From the NCBI RefSeq assembly GCF_034479615.1, contig NZ_CP140255.1:744001-808000 (forward strand): DNA of 64,000 nt, written 5' to 3'. Position numbers and translations under genes: made by a program. The DNA comes from Vreelandella neptunia (GTDB lineage: Bacteria > Pseudomonadota > Gammaproteobacteria > Pseudomonadales > Halomonadaceae). The notes under the pieces were generated by a model, which saw only the letters and a list, made by a program, of their open reading frames with translations, was not told the DNA's origin and ran no database searches. How positions within the stretch are numbered: position 1 is the first letter of the stretch; each line of letters opens with the position of its first letter. Positions 35,994 to 44,410 of the stretch are shown here, one piece after another.

Positions 35994-36758
35994 ATGACTG
36001 ACAGCATAAACGTTGTCCCGCAGGAAGTTGAAGGCAAGGTCGCGCTGGTAACGGGCGCTGCCAGCGGTATCGGCAAAGCCATTGCTCTGCTGCTGAATGC
36101 ACGTGGCGCTAAGGTCATCGCTGAGGATATCAACCCCTTTGTCGGAGAACTGGCCCGGCCGGGGCTGGTGCCTCTAGTGGCCGACATCACCCAAGACGGT
36201 GCCGCTGAGTCGGCAGTGGCTCTGGCGGTGGAGCAGTTCGGCCGACTCGATATTCTGGTGAACAACGCTGGTATCATCATTAACAAGCTGGTGCAGGACA
36301 TGACGCGGGAAGACTGGGAGCGTATTCAGGCCGTGAACGCGACGGCGGCGTTTCTGCATTGCCGCGAAGCCGTGAAAGCGATGAAGCCGAACAAGTCCGG
36401 CGCGATCGTCAATATCGCCTCTTATGCCTCTTACTTTGCCTTCCCGGCCATTGCGGCATACACCGCATCGAAGGGCGCTCTAGCCCAGTTGACCCGCACG
36501 CTGGCGCTTGAAGTCATCGAGCACGGTATCCGTGTGAACGCCGTCGGGGTGGGCGATGTCGTTACCAATATCCTCAACGATGTCATGGAAGACGGCCCTG
36601 GCTTTCTGGCCCAACACGGTAAGGGCGCACCCATTGGTCGTGCGGCACAACCGGAAGAGATCGCTGAAGTGGTCGCCTTCCTAGCGTCAGAGCGCGCGAG
36701 CTTCATGGTCGGCTCTTTCGTCATGGCCGACGGCGGCATGACCGTCATGGCAGGCTGA
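35994..36758 (+). CDS. Short-chain dehydrogenase/reductase
   Basis: 254 residues from the ATG at 35994, which has GGAG upstream; the TTG reading from 35943 is rejected. Classical SDR: TGAASGIG cofactor motif, NNAG, catalytic Ser in NIASYAS, YTASK, and a C-terminal FMVGSFVMADGGMTV. Substrate class unknown; the nearest feel is cyclopentanol/3-oxoacyl-type reductases. Its C-terminal 47 codons are repeated at 40961-41102. Confidence 0.92.
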   Translation: MTDSINVVPQEVEGKVALVTGAASGIGKAIALLLNARGAKVIAEDINPFVGELARPGLVPLVADITQDGAAESAVALAVEQFGRLDILVNNAGIIINKLVQDMTREDWERIQAVNATAAFLHCREAVKAMKPNKSGAIVNIASYASYFAFPAIAAYTASKGALAQLTRTLALEVIEHGIRVNAVGVGDVVTNILNDVMEDGPGFLAQHGKGAPIGRAAQPEEIAEVVAFLASERASFMVGSFVMADGGMTVMAG

Positions 36759-36778
36759 GGGAGGCGCCCCACCTCGTA

Positions 36779-36811
36779 GCCACTTGAGCCAACACATCAT
36801 GGCTCAGTGGC
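36779..36811. terminator. Hairpin after SDR gene
   Basis: GCCACTTGAGCC and GGCTCAGTGGC pair with one bulge around a 10-base loop, 20 bp after the SDR stop. There is no T-run, so termination is only suggested. Confidence 0.3.
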
Positions 36812-37030
36812 GAGCAACCCACCCTGGATCAGCGAGGCAAACGTTTTTGCCGCGTCTGCCTCGCTGCAGTGGCCGCGCACCCTCGCCGCCGTGAGTGCAT
36901 CTCCCGCGCCAATCAGGCCAACGCAGCGTCGTTCGAGTTCGGCATCGGTCAGTTCGCAGTATGGCTAACACCACGGCGAACAGTTGGGCGTAGCCCTGCT
37001 GCGATTTCCTTCGATACGTCGTTAATAAAA
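36797..37030 (-). pseudogene. TetR-family repressor C-terminal relic
   Basis: On the minus strand a tail reading RRCVGLIGAGDALTAARVRG, then CSEADAAKTFASLIQGGLL ends at a TGA at 36797. It matches the C-terminus of the TetR protein at 54858 (QRCIGLIGAGEALSSAMVRG, CSEAEAAQTFAALIQSGL). Upstream, YAQLFAVVL matches YVQLFAAVL, but in a different frame, so at least one frameshift lies near 36950-36960. The N-terminal HTH half is absent. Confidence 0.75.
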
Positions 37031-37044
37031 GGCAGACGCCCGTT

Positions 37045-37518
37045 TCAGAGCTTGCCGTCCGCGATCAATTCGCGGGTGCGTTTGAGCGTCGATAGCAAGG
37101 CGGCCTTGTAGCCCTTGTCGCTGTCGAACTGGGCCTGTTCGGCCTGCTCCTCAGTGCCGCCCGGCTCTTTGCCGCGCAGGCCGAGGTAGCAGTAAAAGCG
37201 AAGCTGGAGCGCCCCCGCCTCGTCCTCGAACAGTTCGTTGATGATGGCGCCTTCTCGGGGCCCCGTGGCCTGGAAGAAGGTGACCTTGCTTTCCGGCTTC
37301 AGGGTAATGATCTCGCGCAGATTGGTGCCGGCGATGGTGGCTTCTCGCACGAAGTGCGTCGCGCTTTCCTCTACGACGTCGCAGCGGGTGCATAGGCCTT
37401 CGGGCAAGAATAGGCGGGCGTCGCGGGCCTTGAGCACCAGGCCTTGCCAGGCCAGCGTGCGGGTCAGAGTGGTTTCCCCTGCCGGGTTCACCGGGACAGT
37501 AGCGGTCGAGTAGATCAT
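37045..37518 (-). CDS. DUF1857/AtaL-like SRPBCC protein
   Basis: 157 residues resembling the DUF1857 (AtaL-like) START-fold family: short N-terminal strand (IYSTATVPVNPAGE), LTRTLAWQGLVLKARDARLF, and FVREATIAGTNLREIITL. These small proteins are thought to bind hydrophobic ligands; function is unknown. ATG follows AAGGAAA. Last gene of a minus-strand operon with the NmrA-like and SRPBCC genes, facing a divergent LysR. Confidence 0.75.
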   Translation of the reverse strand: MIYSTATVPVNPAGETTLTRTLAWQGLVLKARDARLFLPEGLCTRCDVVEESATHFVREATIAGTNLREIITLKPESKVTFFQATGPREGAIINELFEDEAGALQLRFYCYLGLRGKEPGGTEEQAEQAQFDSDKGYKAALLSTLKRTRELIADGKL

Positions 37519-37555
37519 GGTGAGTTTCCTTATATTGATTGGGAGTGCGCTGCCG

Positions 37556-38425
37556 TCAGACTGAGGCCGCGACCTGGGTGGCGAATTCGCGATAAGAGTG
37601 AAGGGGGCGACCCAGAAGGGCAGTCAGCCGGTCAACGTCACCGGTATCGGGGAGCATCCCCTCGGTGATGAAACGCTCACTCATCAGGCGCATGTCGTAA
37701 GCCATCCAACTCGGCATGTGCTGCAATAGGTTCTGTTCGAACGCGGCGGTATCCTCACCCGGATAGGCGATGGGGCGACCAAGTACATCAGTCCAAATAG
37801 CGGCAATGTCCTGACCGGTTAGTGTGTCGGGGCCAACGAGATTGATTCGCTTGATCGGTAGCGGTACGGCTGACTGTTCGCGGCGCAGGAGCTCGAGGGC
37901 GGCGACCTCGCCGATGTCACGCGTGTCGACCATCGCAAGGCCCTTACTGCCGATCGGCATTGGGTAAATGCCGTACCCGGTGATTACCTCCTTGATGGTC
38001 AGATCGTTCTCGATGAAGTAAGCGGGTCGCAGGATGGTGGCGTTAAAGCCCATCTGCTCTATCATGCGCTCCACACCATACTTGCCGGCAAAGTGCGGCA
38101 CATTGACGTACAGATCGCTGTGGATGACCGAGAGGTAGACAATTCGCTCAATGCCGGCCTCACGGGCGAGATTAAGCGCGATCAGCGCCTGGGTGTACTC
38201 GTCGGGCACCACCGCGTTGAGCAAAAAGAGCGTCGAGATGCCGGAGAAGGCATTGCGTAGCGAGTCCACGTCGAGCAGATCACCCTGGACGACGCCAACA
38301 CTCGCCGGAAAGTTGGCTTTCGAGGTATCGCGGACGAGCACGTGGACATCGGCATCGCGCTTGATGAGTTGTTCGACAACGTGGCGACCGACAGTGCCGG
38401 TTGCGCCGGTAACGAGAATGGTCAT
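37556..38425 (-). CDS. NmrA-like NAD(P)-binding protein
   Basis: 289 residues. Atypical SDR of the NmrA/NAD(P)H-quinone-oxidoreductase-like type: TGATGTVGRHVVEQL cofactor motif, VRDTSKANFPASVGVVQGDLLD, YLSVIHSDLYVNVPHFAGKYGVE, and ILRPAYFIEND. No YxxxK catalytic pair at the classical place, as usual for this group. ATG follows AAGGAAA. Middle gene of the small operon; the neighbouring START-fold genes suggest handling of a hydrophobic compound. Confidence 0.88.
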   Translation of the reverse strand: MTILVTGATGTVGRHVVEQLIKRDADVHVLVRDTSKANFPASVGVVQGDLLDVDSLRNAFSGISTLFLLNAVVPDEYTQALIALNLAREAGIERIVYLSVIHSDLYVNVPHFAGKYGVERMIEQMGFNATILRPAYFIENDLTIKEVITGYGIYPMPIGSKGLAMVDTRDIGEVAALELLRREQSAVPLPIKRINLVGPDTLTGQDIAAIWTDVLGRPIAYPGEDTAAFEQNLLQHMPSWMAYDMRLMSERFITEGMLPDTGDVDRLTALLGRPLHSYREFATQVAASV

Positions 38426-38480
38426 GATGATTTCCTTGGGTTGCGGGTTGTTGACTGATACTGGTTTGGGCGTGAAGACG

Positions 38481-39059
38481 TCACGCGGCGTTGAAATGGT
38501 CGACGATGTTGTTCAAGCAGACCTTCATGTATCCCTTCCACTGGGTGCCTACGAAAAGCCTGAGCGGAATCGCCGCCAGACCGTTTCTTGCGTGAAACGT
38601 ATAGGCCCACTTAGCTTGCGTTCCGCCTTCCAAGGCCACGAACCACCACTGGCCGCATGCATGCGACATCAGGTGCTTCAACGAAAAGCTCGGGTCGCTG
38701 ACGCGGTAGGCGAAAAAGTCTGGGCGGTCGTAATGCGTGAGGCCTTCGCGCACGGTACTGCCATCGAGAAGGTGTACGGTGCGTGTCGAGCCGGGCCGGT
38801 TCCAGGGGCCAGAAATGTCCGAAGTCGACGCCACACCTGGCACGAGCCCATAACCCGTGAGGATCTTAGGCAGTACGTCCTGTGCAGCAACGAAGTCGAA
38901 AACGTCTTTGATTTCGCCAGGAATAAAGCACTCTAGCGTGACGGCGATTCCCGGCCGTGCGGCGCGATGGGCAGCAGGGTCACCACTATTCCCATCCGAA
39001 TGGTTATCGCGCGACTCGTCGGCCAGGGAAGTCAGGATTAGTGTCTTAGTGCTTTTCAT
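38481..39059 (-). CDS. SRPBCC-family protein
   Basis: About 192 residues from the ATG at 39059, preceded by AAAGGAG at ideal spacing; the frame reading from 39116 is rejected. After a polar 35-residue N-terminus comes a START/Bet v1-like domain (VTLECFIPGEIKDVFDFVAAQDVLPKIL, GPWNRPGSTRTVHLLDGSTV). Similar proteins are annotated polyketide cyclase/dehydrase-like. First gene of the operon divergent from the LysR at 39164. Confidence 0.8.
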   Translation of the reverse strand: MKSTKTLILTSLADESRDNHSDGNSGDPAAHRAARPGIAVTLECFIPGEIKDVFDFVAAQDVLPKILTGYGLVPGVASTSDISGPWNRPGSTRTVHLLDGSTVREGLTHYDRPDFFAYRVSDPSFSLKHLMSHACGQWWFVALEGGTQAKWAYTFHARNGLAAIPLRLFVGTQWKGYMKVCLNNIVDHFNAA

Positions 39060-39163
39060 AAGAACTCCTTTGGTTCGGGTTGCGTATGACCGAACAATAG
39101 GTGGTTTCATATTCAAAACAAAGACGCTAAGTTAGAGACAGTTCGTATCAAATTTGAGACATC

Positions 39164-40045
39164 ATGGATCTAAACGCTCTGAATGATTTCCAACTGGTGG
39201 CCGTCCACGGCGGTTTTGGACGTGCAAGCCGGGCCAGCGGCAGATCCAAGGCAACCCTGTCGCGCCGGGTGGCTGAGCTGGAAGAAAGCCTAGGCGTTCG
39301 ACTCTTCGAACGAAGTGACCGCAGCCTCGAGCTGACCGAGGCTGGCCAACTGCTGCTCGCACGAATTGAGGGGCCAATGCGTGAGGTGGCTGAAGCAGTA
39401 GCGGCGGCGCGAGATGGCCTTGATACCCCGAGAGGAAGGCTGCGCGTAGCGGCACCGTTGTTGTTTTCGCAGGTGGCGCTCGGGCGACTGGCTGCCGCCT
39501 TCCAGGCGATCCATCCCGACGTGCAGATAGAAGCGGTGGCCGAAGACCGGCTTGCCGATCTCGTCGAAGAGCATTTCGATGTCGCCATCCGCATCAATCC
39601 GCACAAGGACAGCATGCTGGTGGGCAGGTGTTTTGCCCGAGACAGACTTGTCTTGGTGGCAGCTCCCTCGGTTCAGCTACCAAAGCAGAGCGGGGATGAG
39701 CCGCTCCACATTCCGGCGATCGTCATGCCGACGTATCGAGAAGGTGAGGTCTGGTTCGTCCAGGATGGCCAACTAACCGTCGAACCACGGCCTGTCTTAC
39801 GGCTGTCCTCGCTCCTGACGGTTCGAGATGCCGCTGTGGCGGGTGCAGGAGCGGCCATGCTGCCGCAATCCATCATCGGAGGCCTGTTGGAAAGAGGCGA
39901 GCTGGTGTCGTGGGGCGCCGCCGGCAATGAAGTTGAGCTTTGGGTTCTGCATACGTCCCGACGTTTGCAGAGCCCCAAAGTCCGGGCCTTTGTGGAGTTC
40001 ATCTGCCACTATTACCCCAATGGATCATTTGTCGTTCAGGAATAG
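39164..40045 (+). CDS. LysR-family regulator
   Basis: 293 residues. N-terminal HTH (LNDFQLVAVHGGFGRASRASGRSKATLSRRVAELEESLGVRLFERSDR) and a periplasmic-binding-like effector domain (LRVAAPLLFSQVALGRLAAAFQAIHPDVQIEAVAEDRL). Divergent from SRPBCC-NmrA-DUF1857, separated by 104 bp, so it is the likely regulator of that operon. Confidence 0.93.
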   Translation: MDLNALNDFQLVAVHGGFGRASRASGRSKATLSRRVAELEESLGVRLFERSDRSLELTEAGQLLLARIEGPMREVAEAVAAARDGLDTPRGRLRVAAPLLFSQVALGRLAAAFQAIHPDVQIEAVAEDRLADLVEEHFDVAIRINPHKDSMLVGRCFARDRLVLVAAPSVQLPKQSGDEPLHIPAIVMPTYREGEVWFVQDGQLTVEPRPVLRLSSLLTVRDAAVAGAGAAMLPQSIIGGLLERGELVSWGAAGNEVELWVLHTSRRLQSPKVRAFVEFICHYYPNGSFVVQE

Positions 40046-40072
40046 TCTCTGGGCGCGGTGGGCCAATCACTG

Positions 40073-40285
40073 CATGAGTCGCTGGGACGCGGGCATCAAT
40101 GCCTTTCGCCAGCGCCTCCGTCTGTCATGATGACCACTCTCGCTATGAGGGCCGGCATGACAACGATTGCGCTCGGCTAGGGCATTGATCCATGCTTTCG
40201 CGCGCCGATGGCCTTTGCCGTGATCGGCGGGCTGATGAATTCGAGGCTGCTGAGCCTGCTTGTCATTTCGATGGGGGGTAAAGGG
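40073..40285 (+). pseudogene. RND permease C-terminal relic with in-frame stop
   Basis: The frame reads VMMTTLAMRAGMTTIALG-stop-GIDPCFRAPMAFAVIGGL, then LLSLLVI. It matches the intact permease at 13515-16577 near its end (VMTTIAMGAGMMPIALGW, then DPSFRAPMAFVVIGGLLTS). The stop (TAG, 40178-40180) replaces a conserved Trp codon. Nothing of the other 900 residues remains upstream. Confidence 0.8.
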
Positions 40286-40299
40286 AGCGCAGTAAACCA

Positions 40300-40960
40300 T
40301 TAGGCGCTTGGGGCGATGCTGACTTTGTGTCGGAATACCTGCGAGAAGTGGCTAGGATTCGAATAACCAACCTCCATTCCGATATCAATGGTGCTACGGT
40401 CGGTGTGCAACAGCAGATGACGCGCGCGATCCATGCGCAGACGGATGAAGTATTGCGATGGCGACAGCCCCGTCGCCTTCTTAAACAGCCGACTGAAATG
40501 GTATTCGCTCAACTGTGCCGTATCAACCAAGTCCGACAGGGAGAAGGCTTCGGCCAGGCGCTGGTTCATAGAGTCGATGACGCGACGTAGTTTGTAAGCT
40601 TGCAGCGCGTTGTTAAGTCTGCACGTGACCTTTGGATCGCGGTAAGTCCGGATAAGATGAACGGCCAATGCCTGGGCAAGACTGCTGACGAAAAATGAAC
40701 TGGGCTCGCACCGTGCGACTAGTTCCCGCCACATCTGCTCGAGCAGCATCCGCACCAAGTCATCTTGTTCGCCGGAAATGTCGAGAAAACTGATCGGGCC
40801 GATCTGGCTGCCCAGCAGATGGCGGGATGCGTGGTCGATCAGCGAATGGGTGAGATACAGATGCATCACTTCGAAAGTGTCGCCTTCTCTGGCCTGCCAG
40901 CGCATCTCATACGGTAATGCAGTGCTGGTCAGAAAGAAGTCCCCCGCCTGCACCTGCGCC
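40300..40960 (-). pseudogene. AraC-family regulator copy, N-terminus deleted
   Basis: Near-copy of the AraC protein at 34858: both HTH motifs and the second half of the cupin are present and highly similar (QVQAGDFFLTSTALPYEMRW). The first 85 or so residues are gone: homology stops at about 40960, where an SDR fragment begins on the other strand. The C-terminus ends early by a stop in place of the Tyr after PSA, losing about 8 residues. An open frame persists (start in foreign sequence at 40992), but sensing and promoter are lost. Confidence 0.8.
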
Positions 40961-41102
40961 AACGAAGGGCGCGTCCATTGGCCGCGCGGCACAACCGGAA
41001 GAGATTGCCGAAGTGGCCGCCTTCCTGGCGTCGGAGCGCGCGAGCTTCATGGTCGGCTCTGTCGTCATGGCCGACGGAGGCATGACCGTCACTGCAGGCT
41101 GA
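40961..41102 (+). pseudogene. SDR C-terminal fragment
   Basis: Encodes GRAAQPEEIAEVAAFLASER, then FMVGSVVMADGGMTVTAG-stop, matching the last 47 residues of the SDR at 35994. The preceding bases belong to the AraC copy on the other strand, so one deletion removed the AraC N-terminus, the divergent promoter and most of the SDR. A CCA shared by both parents sits at the junction near 40959-40961. Confidence 0.82.
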
Positions 41103-41122
41103 GTGAGGGTATGCCGTAATTG

Positions 41123-41185
41123 GCGAGCTGATGACTTCCTCCGAAGCACCTGCTCGTCATCCCTGTGGTATAAAGCTACGGTTAT
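41123..41185 (+). pseudogene. Second RND permease C-terminal scrap
   Basis: About 60 bases resembling the last transmembrane segment of the permease at 13515: GGCGAGCTGATGACTTCC, a diverged stretch, then CTGCTCGTCATCCC, TGTGGTATAAAGCTACG, compared with the VIGGLLTS to LLVIPVVYSY coding bases. It repeats the same portion as the end of the relic at 40073. Short, so moderate confidence. Confidence 0.5.
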
Positions 41186-41300
41186 AAGGATGCACATCGC
41201 ATCAACACCTAACCGGTCAGTGAGACACACTGCAAACCTGTGCGGTTGCGGCAGCCATGTGGGTGGCGGCGTTTTCCAACGGCGAAGCCGGCATGCATAA

Positions 41301-41325
41301 TAAGAGCCCGCGTTGCGGGTTCTTA
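41301..41325. terminator. Strong hairpin, possible terminator
   Basis: TAAGAGCCCGC-GTT-GCGGGTTCTTA: an 11-bp stem with a G-T pair and a 3-base loop. It stands between the relic cluster and the SDR pseudogene and would work in either direction, although the T-run is short. Confidence 0.5.
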
Positions 41326-41364
41326 TACGTCTGATTTAAGTGTATTTCGCTATCCTACGCACTG

Positions 41365-41987
41365 TTACGCCAGCGCTATGGCGTCAGCGCCAACCGGGAA
41401 GCGCAGCTGGTCTGATGTGTCGTTGGCTGCTTGCCAGATACCTTCGGCCACGTCAGCTGGCTTGGTCACCTCTGATACTTTGTCGAAGCCGGAGAAAACG
41501 CGGTGAGCGAATGATTCGTAAGCCGCAGGGATCAATCCTTGCATACGCTGCTGGCCGTTGGCTGCAAAGCTGGTCGAAGGGCCGTACCCGGGAACCACCA
41601 GCTTGGCTCGCACGCCGAAGGCGTTGAGTTCGTGTTCCAGGGAGGCAGTGAACCCTTCGATGGCCGTCTTGCATAGCCATCCGCGCTTTCTCGGCGCGGC
41701 CCATCGGGCTTCGATATTCCGGCATTATTGACGAGAGCGTCAAGATGAGAGCATTCCACATGAACCGCATCAGCGAGTCTATGCACGTCGCCAAGAGAGG
41801 CGAAGTCCGCCTCGAAGAACCGGGCGTTTCCTCCAGCCTGTTCGACGGCATGGACAACGGCCGCTCCGCGTCCCGTATCACGTCCGTGCACCAGGATATG
41901 CATGCCGGGTCGTGCAAGCTCTTCGACGACCCGACGGCCAAGTCCATCGGTTGAGCCCGTCACGAGGATTGTTTTGTGTGCGCTCAT
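41365..41987 (-). pseudogene. SDR pseudogene with internal deletion
   Basis: The N-terminal part (ILVTGSTDGLGRRVVEELA to LVNNAGISKPDGP) and C-terminal part (AIEGFTASLEHELNAFGVRAKLVVPGYGPS) of one SDR are both recognisable but in different frames, joined near 41690. About 60 residues between NNAG and AIEGF, including the catalytic Ser and YxxxK, are missing. The gene cannot make an active enzyme. Confidence 0.8.
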
Positions 41988-42222
41988 GGTGTTTCCTTCT
42001 GTGCTTCAGATTATTGTCAGAAACATCTTCTCGGATAGGGGGTGGTATTTGCATAGGAACTTCTTTAATTATGGGCGCGGTGTTATACGCCGCATTTGAA
42101 GCGGACGCCGCCCAAGCCCTGTCAACCTGGCCGACCAACACCTAGCTATCCATTGGTGAAGCTATCCGCCGCTGCTTTCATTGGGCAGTGAGCACGATCT
42201 TGCACTGGATTTGGCCTTGCCT

Positions 42223-43281
42223 TCAGTTCTCCCGCTGCTCGCTATCCACAACGGCCGCCCGCTCAGTGAGAGGACGCCGCCGCAGGGATGACTGGGCGAT
42301 CGCCGGCGGGACATAGGCCGCTCCTTCCAGCGGCGCCACATCAACGCCCGGCGGGACGATCTCGTCGATCCGGTCGAGGATTTCATTGCTTAACTGCACC
42401 TCCGCGCCAGCGAGCAGATCGTCGAGTTGCTTAGGCGTGCGGGGGCCGATGAGGGCGGATGTAATCGCCGGATGCGTCACGACGAAGGCCAGTGCCATGT
42501 GGGTCAACGACAGGCCCGCATTTTCGGCCAGCGGGATGAGCCGCTCGACAGCGTCGAGGCTGGCTTCGTCGGACATTGCCTTGGGGAAATATTTCGCGCG
42601 CAGAGAGTCCGGTTGCTCTCCGCCCTTGCGGTATTTGCCTGTGAGCATACCCTTAGCCAGCGGGCTCCACGCCATCGCTCCCATGCCATAACGCTGACAG
42701 GTGGGCAGCACCTCCCGCTCGATCGAACGGTTGAGAATAGAGTAGGGCGGTTGTTCTGTGCGGAAACGCGCCAGCCCGCGTCGCTCGGCGACCCATTGCG
42801 CCTCCACGATGGCGGAAGCAGGAACGGTTGAGGCACCGATGGCGCGCACCTTGCCCTCGCGCATCAGGTCGGTGAGAACCGACAGCGTTTCCTCGATATC
42901 GGTATCCGGCGCCAGCCGATGAATCTGATAAAGGTCGATGTGGTCGGTCTGCAAGCGGCGCAGCGAGTCTTCGACCGCGCGGGTCAGCCAACGCCGCGAC
43001 CCACCCCGGCGGTTGGGGTCGTCCCCCATCGGGAGAGACGCCTTGGTGGCAAGCACGACATCGTCTCGCCGCCCCTTCAGTGCCTTGCCGACGATTTCCT
43101 CGGACTCGCCCTGGTGATAAGCATCGGCGGTGTCGATAAAATTGATGCCGAAATCGATTGCCTTGTGGATCATGCCGACGCATTCATCGTGATCAGCATT
43201 GGCGATTCTCCCAAACATCATCGTGCCCAGGCAGTAGGGGCTGACCTGGATGCCGGTACGGCCAAGTTGACGATATTGCAT
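42223..43281 (-). CDS. Aldo/keto reductase
   Basis: 352 residues from the ATG at 43281, preceded by GAGGAG; the reading from 43371 is rejected. NADPH-dependent TIM-barrel reductase: MQYRQLGRTGIQVSPYCLGTMMFG, FIDTADAY (catalytic Asp and Tyr), LATKAS (Lys), HIDLYQIH (His), and ALIGPRTPKQLDD for cofactor binding. Likely reduces aldehydes or ketones. Divergent from the AraC regulator at 43452. Confidence 0.92.
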   Translation of the reverse strand: MQYRQLGRTGIQVSPYCLGTMMFGRIANADHDECVGMIHKAIDFGINFIDTADAYHQGESEEIVGKALKGRRDDVVLATKASLPMGDDPNRRGGSRRWLTRAVEDSLRRLQTDHIDLYQIHRLAPDTDIEETLSVLTDLMREGKVRAIGASTVPASAIVEAQWVAERRGLARFRTEQPPYSILNRSIEREVLPTCQRYGMGAMAWSPLAKGMLTGKYRKGGEQPDSLRAKYFPKAMSDEASLDAVERLIPLAENAGLSLTHMALAFVVTHPAITSALIGPRTPKQLDDLLAGAEVQLSNEILDRIDEIVPPGVDVAPLEGAAYVPPAIAQSSLRRRPLTERAAVVDSEQREN

Positions 43282-43398
43282 GGTGTTCTCCTCGTATGAT
43301 GGCAACGGTGCAGGTGAATCATGTTCACAACAGTCGCGGGAGAGATCCCCGCTGCAGAGCGCCTCTAGCATCTGACATGAGTCGAGTATGGCAAGCCG

Positions 43399-43452
43399 AA
43401 ACAGGATGAACTACAATAAATAGTCCGTATTTAGTTTGCAGGTGTCCTGTTT
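43399..43452. promoter_or_regulatory. Inverted repeat between AKR and AraC genes
   Basis: AAACAGGA (43399-43406) and TCCTGTTT (43445-43452) are perfect 8-bp inverted copies 38 bases apart, with an A+T-rich middle. The second arm touches the TTG start of the AraC gene. Could be looped half-sites for AraC autoregulation. Confidence 0.35.
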
Positions 43453-44408
43453 TGCTCGATCCGCTTGCCCAGGTAGTCACGCTCCTCCAACCCGCTACCC
43501 CGTTTTCGAAACGGGGTAGCGGCGCCGGTCGTTGGAGAGTTCTCCGCACAGAGGTCGGGCGCCCTTTCTATTGCGCCATTCTTGAGGGAGCATGCCGTCT
43601 CAAAGCCGACGGGTACGACGAGATCGTCCTCGAAGAGGGGGATTTCGTGCTCCTCCCCTCCGCGTATAACTTTTCAATGTCGAGCTACTCGCCCACGACC
43701 CCCGAAGACATCGTTCATACCTCCATCGTGTTACCCGATGGCGAACACAGGGTCGGCAACCCAAACGACTCTCCCGATGTCCGCTTTCTGGTGGGTTACT
43801 GTGTCTTTCGCTCCCCGGATGCGGCTCTGCTCTCGTCGCTGCTCCCCAAGCTTGTACACGTTCGGGGAGTGGATCGGCTGGCCACTCTTATGCAACTCGT
43901 CGGCGATGAAGCGCGTGCGCAACGGCCGGCGCGGGATGTGGTTCTGGAACGTCTGCTGGAAGTCCTGCTCATCGAGGCCCTTCGCTCTGACGGAAAGACG
44001 AACACCTCGCCCGGGCTACTGCGTGGCCTGACCGACGAGCGGATTGCGATCGCAATCCGCCGGATACATGAGAGTCCCGAGCAGCCCTGGACGGTTGCAC
44101 AGCTTGCAAACGAAGCGACACTCTCCCGCTCCGCGTTTTACGAGCGGTTTGGTCGCGCGGTGGGCATGGCGCCAATGGAGTACCTGCTCGCCTGGCGGAT
44201 GGCCTTGGCCAAGGATTTGCTGCGCAGAGAAAAAGCCAGTATCGCTGACGTCGCCGAACGGGTTGGCTACAGCTCCGCCAGCACCTTTAGTGTCGCCTTC
44301 GGCCGTCATGTCGGGCTTCCGCCTGCCCGTTATGCTCGGGGGGCTTCGTTTGACAGGGTGTTACAGGCCGAAGCCGATAGCTCACCGGAGACCGGATCCA
44401 TCGCTTGA
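43452..44408 (+). CDS. AraC-family regulator (cupin_6 type)
   Basis: 318 residues, apparently starting with TTG at 43452 after AGGTG. The N-terminal cupin starts FSKRGSGAGRWRVLRTEVGRPFYCAILEGACRL, then the HTH pair (WTVAQLANEATLSRSAFYERFGRAVGMAPMEYLLAWRM, IADVAERVGYSSASTFSVAFGRHVGLPPARY). Divergent from the aldo/keto reductase, which it likely controls. A 31-bp perfect hairpin lies in codons 14-24. Its stop is 2 bp from the convergent XdhC gene end. Confidence 0.9.
   Translation: MLDPLAQVVTLLQPATPFSKRGSGAGRWRVLRTEVGRPFYCAILEGACRLKADGYDEIVLEEGDFVLLPSAYNFSMSSYSPTTPEDIVHTSIVLPDGEHRVGNPNDSPDVRFLVGYCVFRSPDAALLSSLLPKLVHVRGVDRLATLMQLVGDEARAQRPARDVVLERLLEVLLIEALRSDGKTNTSPGLLRGLTDERIAIAIRRIHESPEQPWTVAQLANEATLSRSAFYERFGRAVGMAPMEYLLAWRMALAKDLLRREKASIADVAERVGYSSASTFSVAFGRHVGLPPARYARGASFDRVLQAEADSSPETGSIA
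43492..43522. repeat. 31-bp perfect hairpin inside AraC coding sequence
   Basis: 14-bp arms beginning CCGCTACCCCGTTT with a 3-base loop TCG. It falls in codons 14-24, where the protein still reads normally (QPATPFSKRGSG). Near the start codon it could fold the mRNA and limit translation. Confidence 0.55.
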
Positions 44409-44410
44409 GC

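Noticed and set aside
40300-40992. Intact AraC gene starting at 40992
   Set aside because: Its first codons lie in sequence antisense to an SDR fragment and the cupin N-terminus is missing; called a pseudogene instead.
41912-42145. 77-codon frame between SDR pseudogene and aldo/keto reductase
   Set aside because: No ribosome site; the first half is antisense to the SDR pseudogene start. The tail AAFEADAAQALSTWPTNT could be a relic, but evidence is too thin.
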